Below are positions 11,561 to 23,200 of a stretch of 64,000 nt of DNA, piece after piece. Below the pieces are notes generated by a model. It saw nothing but the letters and a program-made list of their open reading frames with translations. It did no database searches and had not been told where the DNA came from. The stretch is from Protula sp. h YS-2021 (lineage: Eukaryota; Annelida; Polychaeta; Sabellida; Serpulidae), in NCBI GenBank assembly GCA_949752745.1, contig OX457024.1, forward strand, positions 48,240,490 to 48,304,489. Direction: 5' to 3'. The number at the start of each line of letters is the position of its first letter. Positions within the stretch are counted from its first letter, which is position 1. Made by a program: the position numbers and the translations under genes.

Positions 11561-12780
11561 TACAGCTAACTGAAAGTAACTTTCATCAGTGTTTCTAAAA
11601 TTTCAGTTTTTCAGGTTATAAAGACAAGAGTTTAACTTCGGTACCATCATCTTTTCTAATCATTAACCAACGAAGACCCAGTGTAACCAACAAACTGTGT
11701 TACAAAATTATTGATGGTCGCAGAATGTAATTTTGGAACTCTTAGTGAAATTCCAGCAGTATGTCAAAATATTATCGTAACCATGTTAACGTTTTTAAAC
11801 CGCTACTAAGATTATTATCGCAACTGCTGTGATGCATTGATCATATACGAACTTATACGAAATTTGTATGCAAATTAGGTATCAATTGTAAACAATTGCA
11901 TTTTATTGCAAACAAGAAGTTTACTTTTAAATGGTTTAGTTTGCTTTCATATGCTTTTGTACGTTTTCCTCTGCTCAGACTTTCGTCAAAAGCAAACATA
12001 AACATGTAAAAGCATGCAAAGACAAATGAAACAATTTCACGTGTTGTTTGATGATTTCATATCTCGACGACCTATTCACATTTTTCTCTTAAAAGCTGTG
12101 GTCTAGTATTTCAGTGAATCTGTTGTCTGTACATGAACTCAAAGACTTTGATCCTATTTCATGCCAGTAAACCCATTTTCACTATGCTCCATGTTTCTGT
12201 TAATCAGTTATGGATTTGTACTTGTGGTCACAACAGCGACTTGATAAGTTGTGAAGTTTTAAATTGTGCTGCTGAGGCCTGATTGGTTCATTCTCAGTTG
12301 TCATGGTAACTGCAGGCTTACATTTGGTTCAGTGCAGACCAAATACTACTTATTCGTGCAAAGGCAGATAAAGATATACTAAAGCAACCGCAAATCACCC
12401 ACTCCTACAGTTCATAAAAGGCATACTAATGCATGCTAATGCGTACTCATTCCAACATTAGGAAACTAGTGCACGTAAGGTCGTATAAGATGTAGTATAC
12501 TTTAGTTTGCTTTTACTCGTGCGTTTTGTCCGGGCTTCTTCATCTGTAAATAAACACCACGCAGGACATTAACAGATAAAGAAAATGAACTTTGGCTGGG
12601 TTGGATCCAATATCATTGCAAGGAGGGCAAGGAGACTGTGTTGTTGACGGTACTTCTGTTTCTTGAGAGAGGTGATACAGACCAGATGACTTGGCATTCT
12701 GCGTTGCACTATTATAAGTTATGTTGCAATCCAATCTGATTTCTTCATTTTGTCACCAGGAAGTGACAGCACTTCTCTAA
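11561..12780. other. Intron-like stretch with no gene
   Basis: AT-rich intronic sequence. Short runs such as gcttttg and caaaagca occur in both orientations near 11930-12020, but I could not define an element. No exon was seen. Confidence 0.4.
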
Positions 12781-12781
12781 T

Positions 12782-13080
12782 TATTCCCCACATCTAGAAC
12801 CTGTGGGGAATATATGCGATCGACCTCGTGTCTGTCGGTCGGTCTGTCATCAAAAGCTTGTTAACACGATAACTTAAAAATCCTGCAAGGATTTTCGTGA
12901 AACCTGGTATGTAGCTTCTATGGGAACAAACACAGATCGGTGTTATAAATGGGTCAGGTTCGCCCAAGGAAAATGGACCAGCTGGACTTGGAAAATTTCA
13001 GCTCTTGATTGACTATTGATGGCCGTGTTTTAACTGATGGGTGCCTGTGGGAAATATGTGGGCTATGCACACTGCTCTAG
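12782..13080 (+). mobile_element. Dispersed ~300-bp element, copy 1
   Basis: This is the first of four related copies. The family starts with an attccccacag/ctgtggggaat hairpin followed by atatgcgatcgacc and a gtcggtctgtc run. It then has conserved stretches (cttgttaacacgataactta, gcttctatgggaacaaacacag, aaaatttcagctcttgattg). It ends in ctgtggg-aatatgtgggctatgcacactgctctag. It has no coding capacity. In this copy the leading hairpin loop is enlarged. It is likely a non-autonomous mobile element, because copies occur in both orientations at unrelated sites. Confidence 0.8.
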
Positions 13081-13099
13081 TTTCTCATAGCACACAGAC

Positions 13100-14960
13100 A
13101 ATTATGCCTCGCCACAGTTTTTCAGTGGCTTGTCAACTTGTCCAATAATTTTCAGTTTGACAGATTTGAGCTCGCCAGGGTTTTGACGAATTTCTGACCA
13201 ATGCCACGTCACGCAGTGACAAAAAATTGACGTCACATCATTTTCGTAACAACAGAAAACACGCGGACATTCTGTTTGAGATTTCTTACAGTTTAATGAA
13301 TATTTCTAGAAATTTCAAATTATCACGTCTTAAAATGTGTTTAATTGATAAACTATTATGTAAGTGCCAACATCATATATTCCATGCATGTTTTTAATTA
13401 AGTTGTAATGTTTGTAAAATGCTAGTGTAAAAGGTAATGTCGCTCAATGTTCCGATGAGCAATGTATATTGTGTGTTTATTGACATACAGTCAAACCAGG
13501 GTTAATGAATTCGATTATTTTAATGCTTACTATTATAAAATTTGGTATAACTATCAAGATCCATAACATACGCGTACATACGTAAACCACAATGGACAGT
13601 ATGTTAAACTATTTAATGATATCATTAAGTAATTCCCGACTTCAACAACACTGGTCAAACAGCGTCATTTAAATTTTTTTGGCGCGAGTCTTCTAATTCT
13701 TCTGTAAATTTTACGGATTGCTTTCAGTTTTAATGCATGTGCCTAAGATAGTCCTCTATTAGAAATGTGATTTTTATTTAATTATCTTTAGCCAATTTTC
13801 AAAATGTTTCAAAAACTTGCCTTCAAATTTTATCCCTTATTTCACACCGCATATGAGTTGAAGTTCCTCGATCAATATGAATGACTCCCAGATTGTGGTG
13901 ACTTATATGATGATTATAAAGGGTCGAAAATAGGCTCAGAATTTAAATCCGCTATCACAGGATCGCCAAAAAATGTAAGAGAGACCTATCCAGTGAACCT
14001 GCAAAATTTGAAAGCAACCTTAACCATATTGTGGGTGAAGAGGCATTTTGTGTAAAAGTTTACGTACGTGCATACAGACGATTGATGCCCAAACAGATGT
14101 GACTAGACCAGCCCGACGAAGTTGTCTGGTCTATAAAAGCGACGTAAATCGGAAAGGATTACATCTGCAGCGATTTACACTTTATTTGCGAACGCATAGA
14201 AATTGAACTGTTCATACAAGGTGTAAATGTTATATCTTGATCATTGTCAATTTTGACCTCTTTTAATTTTTATTTTGTTTAGTTTTACAAATTTGGCTAA
14301 ATTGGCCAATTTAGTCAACATTGGAAAAACTGGTTTATCCTGGTAGTGTTTGGAGAAACCGCGTTGTGAACCTCGTTTTGTGTGTTTATTGCTATATTAT
14401 TGTAAGATATCAGTGTTTTGTCAGCGTAGTCGTGACTGGTCACATTGCCCCTGGGATTCTTTCAAAATTTTGACAAAATTAGTCGAAGTTTTGTTACACT
14501 TGATCTGCCAATCACCGCTGGTCACGATGTCCTTGGACAATGTTCTAAGTTTATGTTTTCAAATCGTCATTATTTTTTGTCGAATTTTTTTATTCGGATA
14601 GTTCGTCAGTCACTTGTCAAAGATATTTTGACGAATTTGTGTCAAGCTATTGACAAGTTGTAAATAAGGATTTGACAGATATGTGTCAGAAAATGACAAG
14701 TCAGTGACGAATGTTAGATTGTCAGTCCGTTTGACGAATTATTGATGAATTTGTAACAGTCTGACAAGTTCGAATTCAGGAGTTGCTGATAAATTTTTGA
14801 CGACTGTGCATAGCATGACGAATTATCGACAAGCTGTAAACTGACGAATCAATGACAAATTTATGACAAGAGTATTGCATTTTTATTGGAAATCGTTGCA
14901 TTGGGCATCGTCAAATGGACAAGGGAATGAGTCTGTTGTCAATTCGACAAATTCTTCACA
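13100..14960. repeat. Region dense in TGACAA / TGACGAAT motifs
   Basis: Between about 14590 and 14960, short words of the type ttgacgaat, tgacaag and gtgacga recur every 15-25 bases. Words in the opposite orientation (gtcaacttgtcc, ttttgacgaatttctgacc) occur at 13125-13200. The sequence is otherwise AT-rich and non-coding. This could be sub-terminal repeats of a DNA transposon or an old degenerate satellite. The boundaries are uncertain. Confidence 0.4.
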
Positions 14961-15327
14961 CATATGTGCACATATGTTTTCTTAATATTGATTATCTCTG
15001 AGTTGATTTGCAAAACAATGATTCCAATTAGAAGTTCTCGTGTACTTGATCTTCCGTCCTTTCATTTATGGCTGTAGAACGCACTTGTGTATTGTAACAC
15101 AAAGCAGCGTTCGCGCTGGCCTTCCAGAAAACCGCGTCACACATAATTGTGTGACGCGGTGGGATCTAAAAAACCGCGTCACAGGCTCACCACCAAGCAT
15201 TTTTCAATACAAAGTACTGGTGCCTTTTGAAACACCTACCCCCCCCCCCCCCCCCCCCCTCCTCCATGCACAAATAAGCTGTAGTAACATTTATTTTGAT
15301 TTTATTAACGGCTTCTCTAAATAACAA

Positions 15328-15607
15328 CTCGAGCAGTGTGCATAGTCCACATATTTCCCACAGGTCCCCATCAGTTAAACATGGCCATCAATAGTCAATG
15401 AAGAGCTGAAATTTTTCAATTCCAGCTGGTCCATTTTCCTTGGAAGAACCTGGCCCATATACAATACCGATCAGTGTTTGTTCCCATAGAAGAACATACC
15501 AAGTTTCATAAAAATCCTTGCAGGAGTTTTTAAGGTATCGTGTTAACAAGCTCTTGATGACAGACCGACCGACACGCGGTCGATCGCATATATTCCCTGT
15601 GGGGAAT
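15328..15607 (-). mobile_element. Dispersed ~300-bp element, copy 2, inserted in the 2.07-kb transposon
   Basis: Minus-strand copy of the family described at 12782. It shows the actgctcgag terminal variant, the reversed text caattccagctggtccattttccttgg, and the closing tattccctgtggggaat hairpin. It lies within the element at 15105-17175 and so arrived after it, or was carried along with it. Confidence 0.8.
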
Positions 15608-16127
15608 AAAATAAAAGACAACAAACAAGTTTCGATTGACACACAAAATGTAGTGTAATTCTTGACTAGGTCGATTAAAAATTAAAGTCTGTTTACTCAA
15701 AACAGTCCTCTGTACAGTTCTAAGCAAATAGAAAAAAAAACAGTTCTCTGGTCAGTTCTAAGCAAAGTAACAAATTATTAAAACTAAGATGAGATTATGA
15801 CTTTAAAAAAAAATTTTTTTTTCTTTGAGATCGTAAGAGGGCAGAGAAATCGAGGGCAAGAAATATATGTAGAAAAAAATTATTAACAGAATTCCAAAAG
15901 TGGTGGAACATCATCAATCGAAATTGTCTTAAAACTCCATTACGCAAAGTTAACTGCATAAAGTTTTTGAACTTTCAGCTCAAAAACTTGAAGTTTATTT
16001 TTCGCGATTTGGGACCTGCATCTTTAAAATCAAAAGTTGCCCAGTCTGGGCCGTTCATAGAAATCCGTAAAATTTGATCAAGTCTTTTATCACCTAGACG
16101 GTTCCTGTTCTTGGTTTTAATAAGGGT

Positions 16128-16786
16128 TTGGTCAACTCGACGACAAACTTACTGGGCGATAGGTCAACCCGGCGACACTTTGGTTAACTCGGCGACAGAT
16201 TTTTGGTCAGGTCGGCAACACGTGAAAGTCAAGTCGGCGACACATATTATATTAACTCGGCGACACATAAATATCAGTCTTGAAATTTGCAAATTGTTTC
16301 AAGGACAATAGAACTGAAGTAACAACATTCATATTCTGATTGTACATGTTATCTTATTACAGGGAGGGCGCAACATCGATCTAGATTGCAATTATGTCAT
16401 ATTGAAAATAATTTAATAGCTAAAATTGATTATAGGGAGGGTATACCATTGATCTGGATTGCAATTATATTATATTGCAATCGATTTATAGGCTTAAACT
16501 TGCTATTTTATGAGGGTCATGTTTATGTTAAACACTATAAGTGTAAATTTACTGCTGAAAAAATTGTCGAAAATAACAATAAACAATGATTAAAATGTGC
16601 ATTTTGTTTTTGTTCTTAAAAAATGAAGAAGAAAAAACTTTCCGCCGGACAGACGGACAATCGCTAATTTCAAGACATATTTCTTTTCCAATACATACAT
16701 TAACACCAAAAGCTTGGAATTTTCTGTCATACTTTTATGTGTCGCCGAGTTGACTCCATGTGTCGCCGACTTGACTTTCACGTGAC
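16128..16786. mobile_element. Nested element with inverted clusters of tcaactcggcgacaca
   Basis: At 16130-16270 the words ggtcaactcggcgacac and variants occur about six times on the plus strand. At 16738-16780 the same words occur twice in reverse complement (tgtgtcgccgagttgac). The roughly 450 bases between are AT-rich and non-coding, with two similar segments (tagattgcaattat and tggattgcaattat) 70-80 bases apart. The arrangement suggests a small transposon with sub-terminal repeats nested inside the 15105-17175 element. Confidence 0.5.
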
Positions 16787-17417
16787 CATAAACCTTTTAA
16801 TAATATTTTGCGCGCTAACACTTCACTCGCAAATAGCAGAGTTCATTGCGTCGAGCAGAAAATATTCCATAAGGATAGCAAAGTTCGGGTGGTCCGTACG
16901 ATATGTTGTCAGGAGCTCCTGTGCAAAATCTGTCATATTTTGCTGTGGTGCTGTGCGCGCAAAAACTTTAAATTCCTTAAAGTCATTTATACACTCCAAA
17001 AAAGACGAAGGACTAATTTTTGTTGAACATTTTTCACATATAAGTTTTTTCTATAGTGTGACGCGGTGGTCTACAAAAATCCGCTTCACTGTGACGCAGT
17101 GGGTTTTGAAAAGCCGCGTCACAAGCCCCAAAAAGTGCTAAAATCCGCGTAAAAACGCCGTCAATGCGAACGCTGACAAAGTATTAAGTATCCATGCATG
17201 AACGGGGTGGGAAATATTGCGATGTACAGGTGCAACACCTTTGATGGTTGGCCGGTGCTTATTACTTTGGCTGTTCCAGAGAATATTGTTGCAAAACTTT
17301 TTTTGCTCAAAATCAACGTCATGTGACCAACTGGAGATCAACTGAGAAAATCTGTGTAAGTCATATTAGTGACTTTCAGCGGACTAATGCTATAATAAGA
17401 ACACCCAATCATTCCGA

Positions 17418-17602
17418 AAAATGTATCAAGCAAATAAAAATTCTGATATTTGTGCGGAGTAAAGTACTATTGTCACAGTGCGAGTCTGTTTCAGAATAGG
17501 GTAACGGCAGATAACAACAAAATCAACTTCTCTGATACCCCATGTATTTCAGTGAGACTGAACATGATGAGTCTGTTCCCGAATAGACTCACTTTGACTC
17601 AA
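17418..17602 (+). repeat. Dispersed repeat with near-palindromic gtctattccggaatagac words, copy 1
   Basis: The text aatgtatcaagcaaataaaaattctgatattt, a later tatttcagtgaga-tga-catgatgagtctgttccc, and gaatagac match 53078-53250 in the same order. Non-coding and diverged. Relatives occur at 25340-25825. Confidence 0.6.
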
Positions 17603-18239
17603 GAAGTAAAAAGAGCTAATTTGAGGAGAGGCGCGATCTGCGCAGAATGCCAGTTTTACTTGAAAAAAGGAGGTGGGGGTTGGGGAGTAACATTCAGGAG
17701 TTGTCTCGGCACCGCACTAAAACAAAAAGAAATGAGGCCCAAAAATTGAAAAAGTGTGTGTCGTTTTCACTTTATGATTGCAGTAATGTGCGTTCTAGCT
17801 GCGATTGTACATACAAATATAAATAATATAGTACATATAAATATTATGTACTTATTTTCTATTACAACATGTATCTTATTTTTGAAAAGAACATGAAAAA
17901 TAAGAATTTCTAAGGGTGAAATAAAGTACTTTGACAAAGCATCCCAGAGTAGACTCGTGGGATTCAGGTTAATTGAAATATACAGAATCATAGAAGCTGG
18001 ATTGTCCTTAATCAAGCTTAGCCGGTGCCGGAACATTATAGTGATCAGTTCGCAAATAACAAATACGAGTATTCGTATTTGCTTGACATTTGCTCATTTT
18101 GAATAATAGAGTGTTAAACTTTTTCTGGAAACAAAAGGGTGAAATAATCGGTTGTCAGTGTTTTCACCAACTTTTTTTTAAATTAAGGCAATATATCAGT
18201 TGTAAGGTCACTGTGTTTACATGTAAAATTCTGTTTTTT

Positions 18240-18700
18240 TTTTTTAGACCAGCCGACTCTGTCGCGTTATTTTGGCTTTTTCGGCCGATCGCGAAAAAAA
18301 GTAATTTTCTGGTAGAGGACCACCTGGAGATTGTACATGTGGAATATCAAGAAGATCCAACCAAAAAAGTGTGATTGTTTGTTTGTTGACATTATTTCAA
18401 AATGCATCTCCTCCTACAGTTTTGATCGGATCTTCTTGAAATTATACATGTTGAATCTCCAGTTGGTCCCCTACCGGACAAGTACTTGTTTTCGCGATCG
18501 ACCGAAAAAAGCCGAAAAAACGGGACTTTGAAAATTTTGGTAAACTTTTTTTTCAAAATGCATTTCCTGCTACAGTTTTGGTTGGATCTTCTTGGTATTA
18601 CACAAATACAATCTCTAGGTGGCCCTCTACCGGAAAATTACTTTTTTCGGCCGAAAAGAGCCATAATGACGGGACTTTGAAAATTTTCAGAAATTTGTAT
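18240..18700. repeat. Dispersed AT-rich repeat, 'acagttttgatcggat' family, cluster 1
   Basis: Two plus-strand copies share caaaatgcat-tcct-ctacagttttg-t-ggatcttcttg, followed by a ctaccgga...cttttttcgg block. The block at 18255-18350 repeats the same text in reverse. Relatives are at 22720 and 34640. No protein is encoded. Confidence 0.6.
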
Positions 18701-19726
18701 ATTTTGGTATGTATTTTTTACATATATATATACAATACCTGTGGGGTAGTAGTTGAATCTAGCATCTCTTTGTCGCCCCTCCTTTCCCCTCCCTTTTCCC
18801 CCTCTTGCCCCCCGCCGCCATCCCCCCTTCATCCCGACACACACGAACAGAGTTACTTTTGACCAGATTGAATCTGTAGAAGTCGTGTTGTGTATGCGTG
18901 TCTCAGTGCAGTGTTAACAGAAGCCTGTGATTTCCCCATGACCTATTTTTAGCGTTGTAGTTCCTATGCATACCTTTTGGAATCGATCACTAGTTGTGTG
19001 TGTTGCAAAAAGGGCCGATTACATAAGAGACGCTGCAAAGAAAAATTCTTTCTGAGTGGTGGATCCAGGTTTGGGGGGGGGGGGGGAGGTTCAGCGGTCG
19101 CGAACCCCTCCCCCCCCCCTACATTCGAAAAAAAAGATAACTGTTAAACTTTAGGTTTTCTTAAACTTTTAAGCTTAAATAGTCAGAAGTTGAAACCTCC
19201 CCACCCCCACCCTCCTACATTTCACGAAAAGTTGGATCCGGGCTGATCCTTGAAGTCAGTGACATTTGAGTGACGGGTCACAATTAAAAGCCGCGACGAG
19301 AGAGAAAGCTCTGTTGCCCTTCATTGTTTAGTAAATTTGATCTGTAAAAATATGACAGTTGCTTTGGTGGTGCGTTAGTCGTGGTTAATTCCTGTCATTT
19401 TGTCTTTGCAATAAAACAGAACGACAAGTGACCATAAACACAAGTATCTTTATTTAAAAAAAAAAATAATAATAATAAATAAAATTCTAGCCTAGTGATC
19501 AAAATATCTAGTTTTTGACCGATTTTGTTGTTGGGGGATGGAAGGGAGGGTAATATATTCAGAAAGGGGTCCATCTTACCGAAAAATGTCTTTGGTGCAG
19601 TCATATTTTATTTATGCACCATCTGAATGTATGATTTTGTAAGCAACAATGAAATGGTAAAGTGGTTTCCTCTCCTTGCGTTGGACTGGGCTGGTTGCAA
19701 TGTCCCTGGACAGTCTTGTTTTTTTT
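18701..19726. other. Intron-like stretch with homopolymer-rich repeats, no gene
   Basis: It holds a short AT run (tatatatata) near 18722, a C-rich strand at 18776-18836, G and C runs at 19073-19118, and a second ccacccccaccctcctac stretch at 19201-19218 with flanking ggatcc text that resembles the first. No exon or RNA gene is visible. Confidence 0.45.
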
Positions 19727-20018
19727 ATTCCCCACAGGGAATATATGCGATCGACCGCGTGTCGGTCTGTCGGTCGGTGTGTCATCAAGAGCTTGTTAAG
19801 ACGATAACTTAAAAACTGCTGCAAGGATTTTAATGAAATTTGGTATGTAGCTTCTATGGGAACAAACACAGATTGGTATTGTAAATGGGCCAGGTTCATC
19901 CAAGGAAAATGGACCAGCTGGACTTGGAAAATTTCAGCTCTTGATTGACTATTGATGGCTGTGTTTAACTGATGGGGGGGGGGGGCTGTGGGAGTATGTG
20001 GGTTATGCACACTGCTCT

Positions 20019-20020
<2 letters not shown>
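19727..20020 (+). mobile_element. Dispersed ~300-bp element, copy 3
   Basis: The most regular copy of the family at 12782. It starts attccccacagggaatatatgcg and runs through the gtcggtctgtcggtcggtg block and the ttgattgactattgatggc block to actgctctag at 20020. A T run of about 30 bases (20021-20052) follows at once, so a tail created at insertion is possible. A G run interrupts the copy near 19974-19985. Confidence 0.85.
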
Positions 20021-20052
<32 letters not shown>

Positions 20053-20056
<4 letters not shown>

Positions 20057-22719
20057 CACTTTGATGAGTAACCTGTTGAACAGAGCCTGCAGGTGTGTGG
20101 CCAACATGTCTCTGTGTAACGGTAGATCATAGGGGAACCCTAGGAAAATAACACCACCTCGAATGGAAAAATAGGTAAAACCATTCATAGATTGAACAAC
20201 AGGTAGATGAGCAAGGAGTAATTCAATAATGGTGCCAATAATGTGCGCGTAATCCCCCCGCGCTGTTGTGCGACACATGTGCAGTGGCTTGGCATATGCT
20301 GCTTTTAACGATTGTGGCGATCTGCCTGATCATTTTACACATAAGCTCCTGATCCGGACCCAACGCGAGCGTGTACACCAGACACCAACAGGAGTAGCGT
20401 CCTGTCAGTCCCTGTACAGAACTGTGTGAACCGTTGTGTCGCTTATAGTCACGTATCTCTCGCTAAGGGTAACACCACACAACCCAGCGACCTCCCATTG
20501 AAAGAACCGACTGTTGTGAAGCTAGCTGCTGGTTTAATCAGCCTCATGATAAGAAGCCTGACAATAGGCAGCCGCAATGGGAACTGCATCACATGCACGG
20601 GCTATATATAGAGCCCTTGCGTGAGATAGGCCGGTGACAGCGGACCGATGCGGCTTGTTAGGCGCTTGACAAGGCGTTGACATGCTGAGCGGGCATTTGT
20701 AAATCCCGTGCCGTCGTCAATGGACGTCCGTGTACCAACATCCGGGCTATGTTGACCTGTCAGGCTGCAGGTGTCGGTAAATACGTAGTGACAAAATAAA
20801 AGACCATAATAAAATGTTAGGTAACAGTACAAAGTTGTCGGACAGAGTTCAACAATCAGTTGGTTAAACATTAACGGAAGACCTAAAAGAGCTAGACCGG
20901 GAAAGCAGGGACAAGGCACATTTGCCGTGACAACCCAGATGGATGGCTTCTTTATGTGCTGGATGTTATTCAGTTATAATGTGAATATTGTACTAAGTGA
21001 TGGAACTGTATCGTATCGTATGTGAAGGAAAACCCACACGAAATAAGCAATGAGGAGATAAGACAGTCTTTGCGTGTAAGAGAATAACATGGGAAAGTCT
21101 TTCATTTGGTGACATGTCATCTGTAAGGGTCAGCATAAAGTTGGCTTCACTTCCAGCGTTTGTGTGCGACACTTGGAAGCAAAGTACACATTTTCTCAGC
21201 ACGTTTCTGGATGTAATAGTAGAGCTCTGGATATAAAAACGATAATTAAGTGTTGTTTATCAATTCAATAACAGCACCTGCGACACAACATTGTTCGATT
21301 CTCTTCGTTTCCTGCGATATGCGAAGTCAAAATTAAAAGTACCGTCTTCATAGATAATCAATATGAAATGTGGATGTGACGTTTGAAACTATTGCTGTTC
21401 AGTTTTAGTGCACCCTCAAGAATGAAATGACAATAGTTTTTTATGAGGGGCTCTGTCGTTCAGTTTGAAGTGTTTAATAGCAGTAAGATTGACTAGATTT
21501 GGTAAACAGCCTTAAGTGTTCGCTGTATGCTGATCGATGCACATGTATGTATGGATTGTGCCTTTGTATATTTGAAGGTCTCGAGACGTGTCAAGTTTTC
21601 TTACAGGATTCACCCATAATAATAAAAGGATCTCAATTGCGGGGCAATTGAATAAGATTCATTGTTGGAATAAGTAACAAACGTGCAAAGTCTGCTCCTT
21701 GTCACTGTGCGGACTGAGGGACCGAGGGCCAATCGAGGCGAGCGGATCAAGTTAAAGCAAGATGTGAGAAAGACAGCGACCTCGAGTAATGACCACGGGA
21801 TAAGGTGCACGCCATGTTTCGGCTCTGCTCACCGAAGCGGAAGAGAAATAACAGGAACAAAGTATTTCCCAGCTTCATCCTTTCGCAAAGTAAAAATCTA
21901 AAGAGTCTTTCCACAGCGGATGTCTTCAGCATCTTACAGTATGAGTGAGTCGTTTATTTGGTTTTAAGTAAAACTAACGGGACAAACATATTGCGTAGAT
22001 GATTGTGTTTGTGTTTGTTCAGCTGTACAGTACTAATTGGCCCAGATAAAGAGCATCTTCTGTCCTTCACCCCTTTCCGTAAATATTTTAACATGAATAT
22101 GTAGAGGGAGAAATCAAATTTAAAACAGTTGACAACTTCAGAAGAACGGTGTGCTTTTAAACATGCGGTGAAGCGTTTAATTTGAACTGCATGAGACTTA
22201 TTTAATTAGCGTATTTTCCGGTGGGATATTAGGCTTTGGTAGGTATTTTTTCCGGCGTTTTAGGCAAATTGAATAAATTGCCCATTTAACCCTACGTGGT
22301 GCCAAAGCATTTGAATGAGATTTTTTGTATGTTGCAAAACCAACAATTATATGTACACTTTATTCGTTAAAATAATAAATATCTCCCCAAGTGAAGATAA
22401 AATATAACTCAACAAAAAAGATAACGCAAGTATTTTTAGGACTACCTGCGCAGTTATCAGAAGTTGTTGAGATGCAACCTCGAAAAGAAAATGTCACATT
22501 TTTTAATCGCACAGGTTCATGGTAGAAAGACCACTGCGTGTGTGTTGTACTTCGTACCATACGTTTGTCCAAAGGGCCACAATGTAAGGCAGTAATTTTT
22601 GTCTTTTGGAAACTAGGGCTGGTCATGTGCTCTCTTTTCTGCTCGTTGAACGCTTTCTTCGTCAGTCTGGTTATATCACATCAGTAGAGGTGGCATCCGT
22701 CGTCTGTATGTACGTATGC
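20053..22719. other. Intron-like stretch with no gene
   Basis: Small ORFs on both strands here have no paired splice sites, no recognisable domain and no match to the composition of the real exons. I see no RNA gene. The sequence is most likely intronic. Confidence 0.45.
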
Positions 22720-23200
22720 AAACTTTTGCTTAAAATGCTTCTTCTCCTTCAGTTTGATCGGATTCCTTTCAAATTTTGCACGAATGTTCTCTAGGCATCC
22801 TGTCTTGAAAAATTACTTTTTTTTTTTTTTGCAATCCGCCAAAAATTGCTAAATAGGGGGCATTTTTTATTTATTGGTAGCCAGTTTTCGAAATCCATCT
22901 TCTCCCCCAATTAATTAATGTGCTCTGTGCTGTCCTCACTTTAAAATTGCTTTTTTTGGCGATCCAAAGAAAAGTTGGCTAAATGAGGGCACTTATAATT
23001 TGTTGGTTGCCAATTTTCAAAATACTTTATCTCGCACAGTTTTAGTCGGATTGCCTTCATATTTTGCACAAATATTCACGGGGCGGTCCTCTCGTGAAAA
23101 GTAACTTTTTTGCGAAAAATTAGGTAAATGGATGGGGGGCCTTTAAAAAAATTAGTAGCCAATTTTCAAAAATTCCTTTAAAATTTTGTATGACTGTTCA
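22720..23200 (+). repeat. Dispersed 'acagttttgatcggat' family, cluster 2
   Basis: About three diverged tandem units of roughly 150-170 bp are present. Each has a core near cttctcc-tcagtttgatcggattcctt-caaattttgcacgaat, then a ctcttgaaaa-ttact-ttttt block, then a gccaattttcaaaat joiner. Non-coding. The same core occurs in the clusters at 18240 and 34640. Confidence 0.6.

Larger units (their letters stand above)
15105..17175. mobile_element. DNA transposon, 2,071 bp, TIR CAGCGTTCGC, 6-bp target duplication
   Basis: The left end is CAGCGTTCGC and the right end is its exact complement GCGAACGCTG. ACAAAG sits directly outside both ends (15099-15104 and 17176-17181), as expected for a 6-bp target duplication. 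Just inside each end are several copies of CCGCGTCAC or its complement (15133-15183 and 17058-17122). The interior has no transposase frame but holds copy 2 of the 300-bp element and a second inverted-repeat structure. The superfamily is uncertain: CAG...CTG ends recall hAT, but those make 8-bp duplications. Confidence 0.75.
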
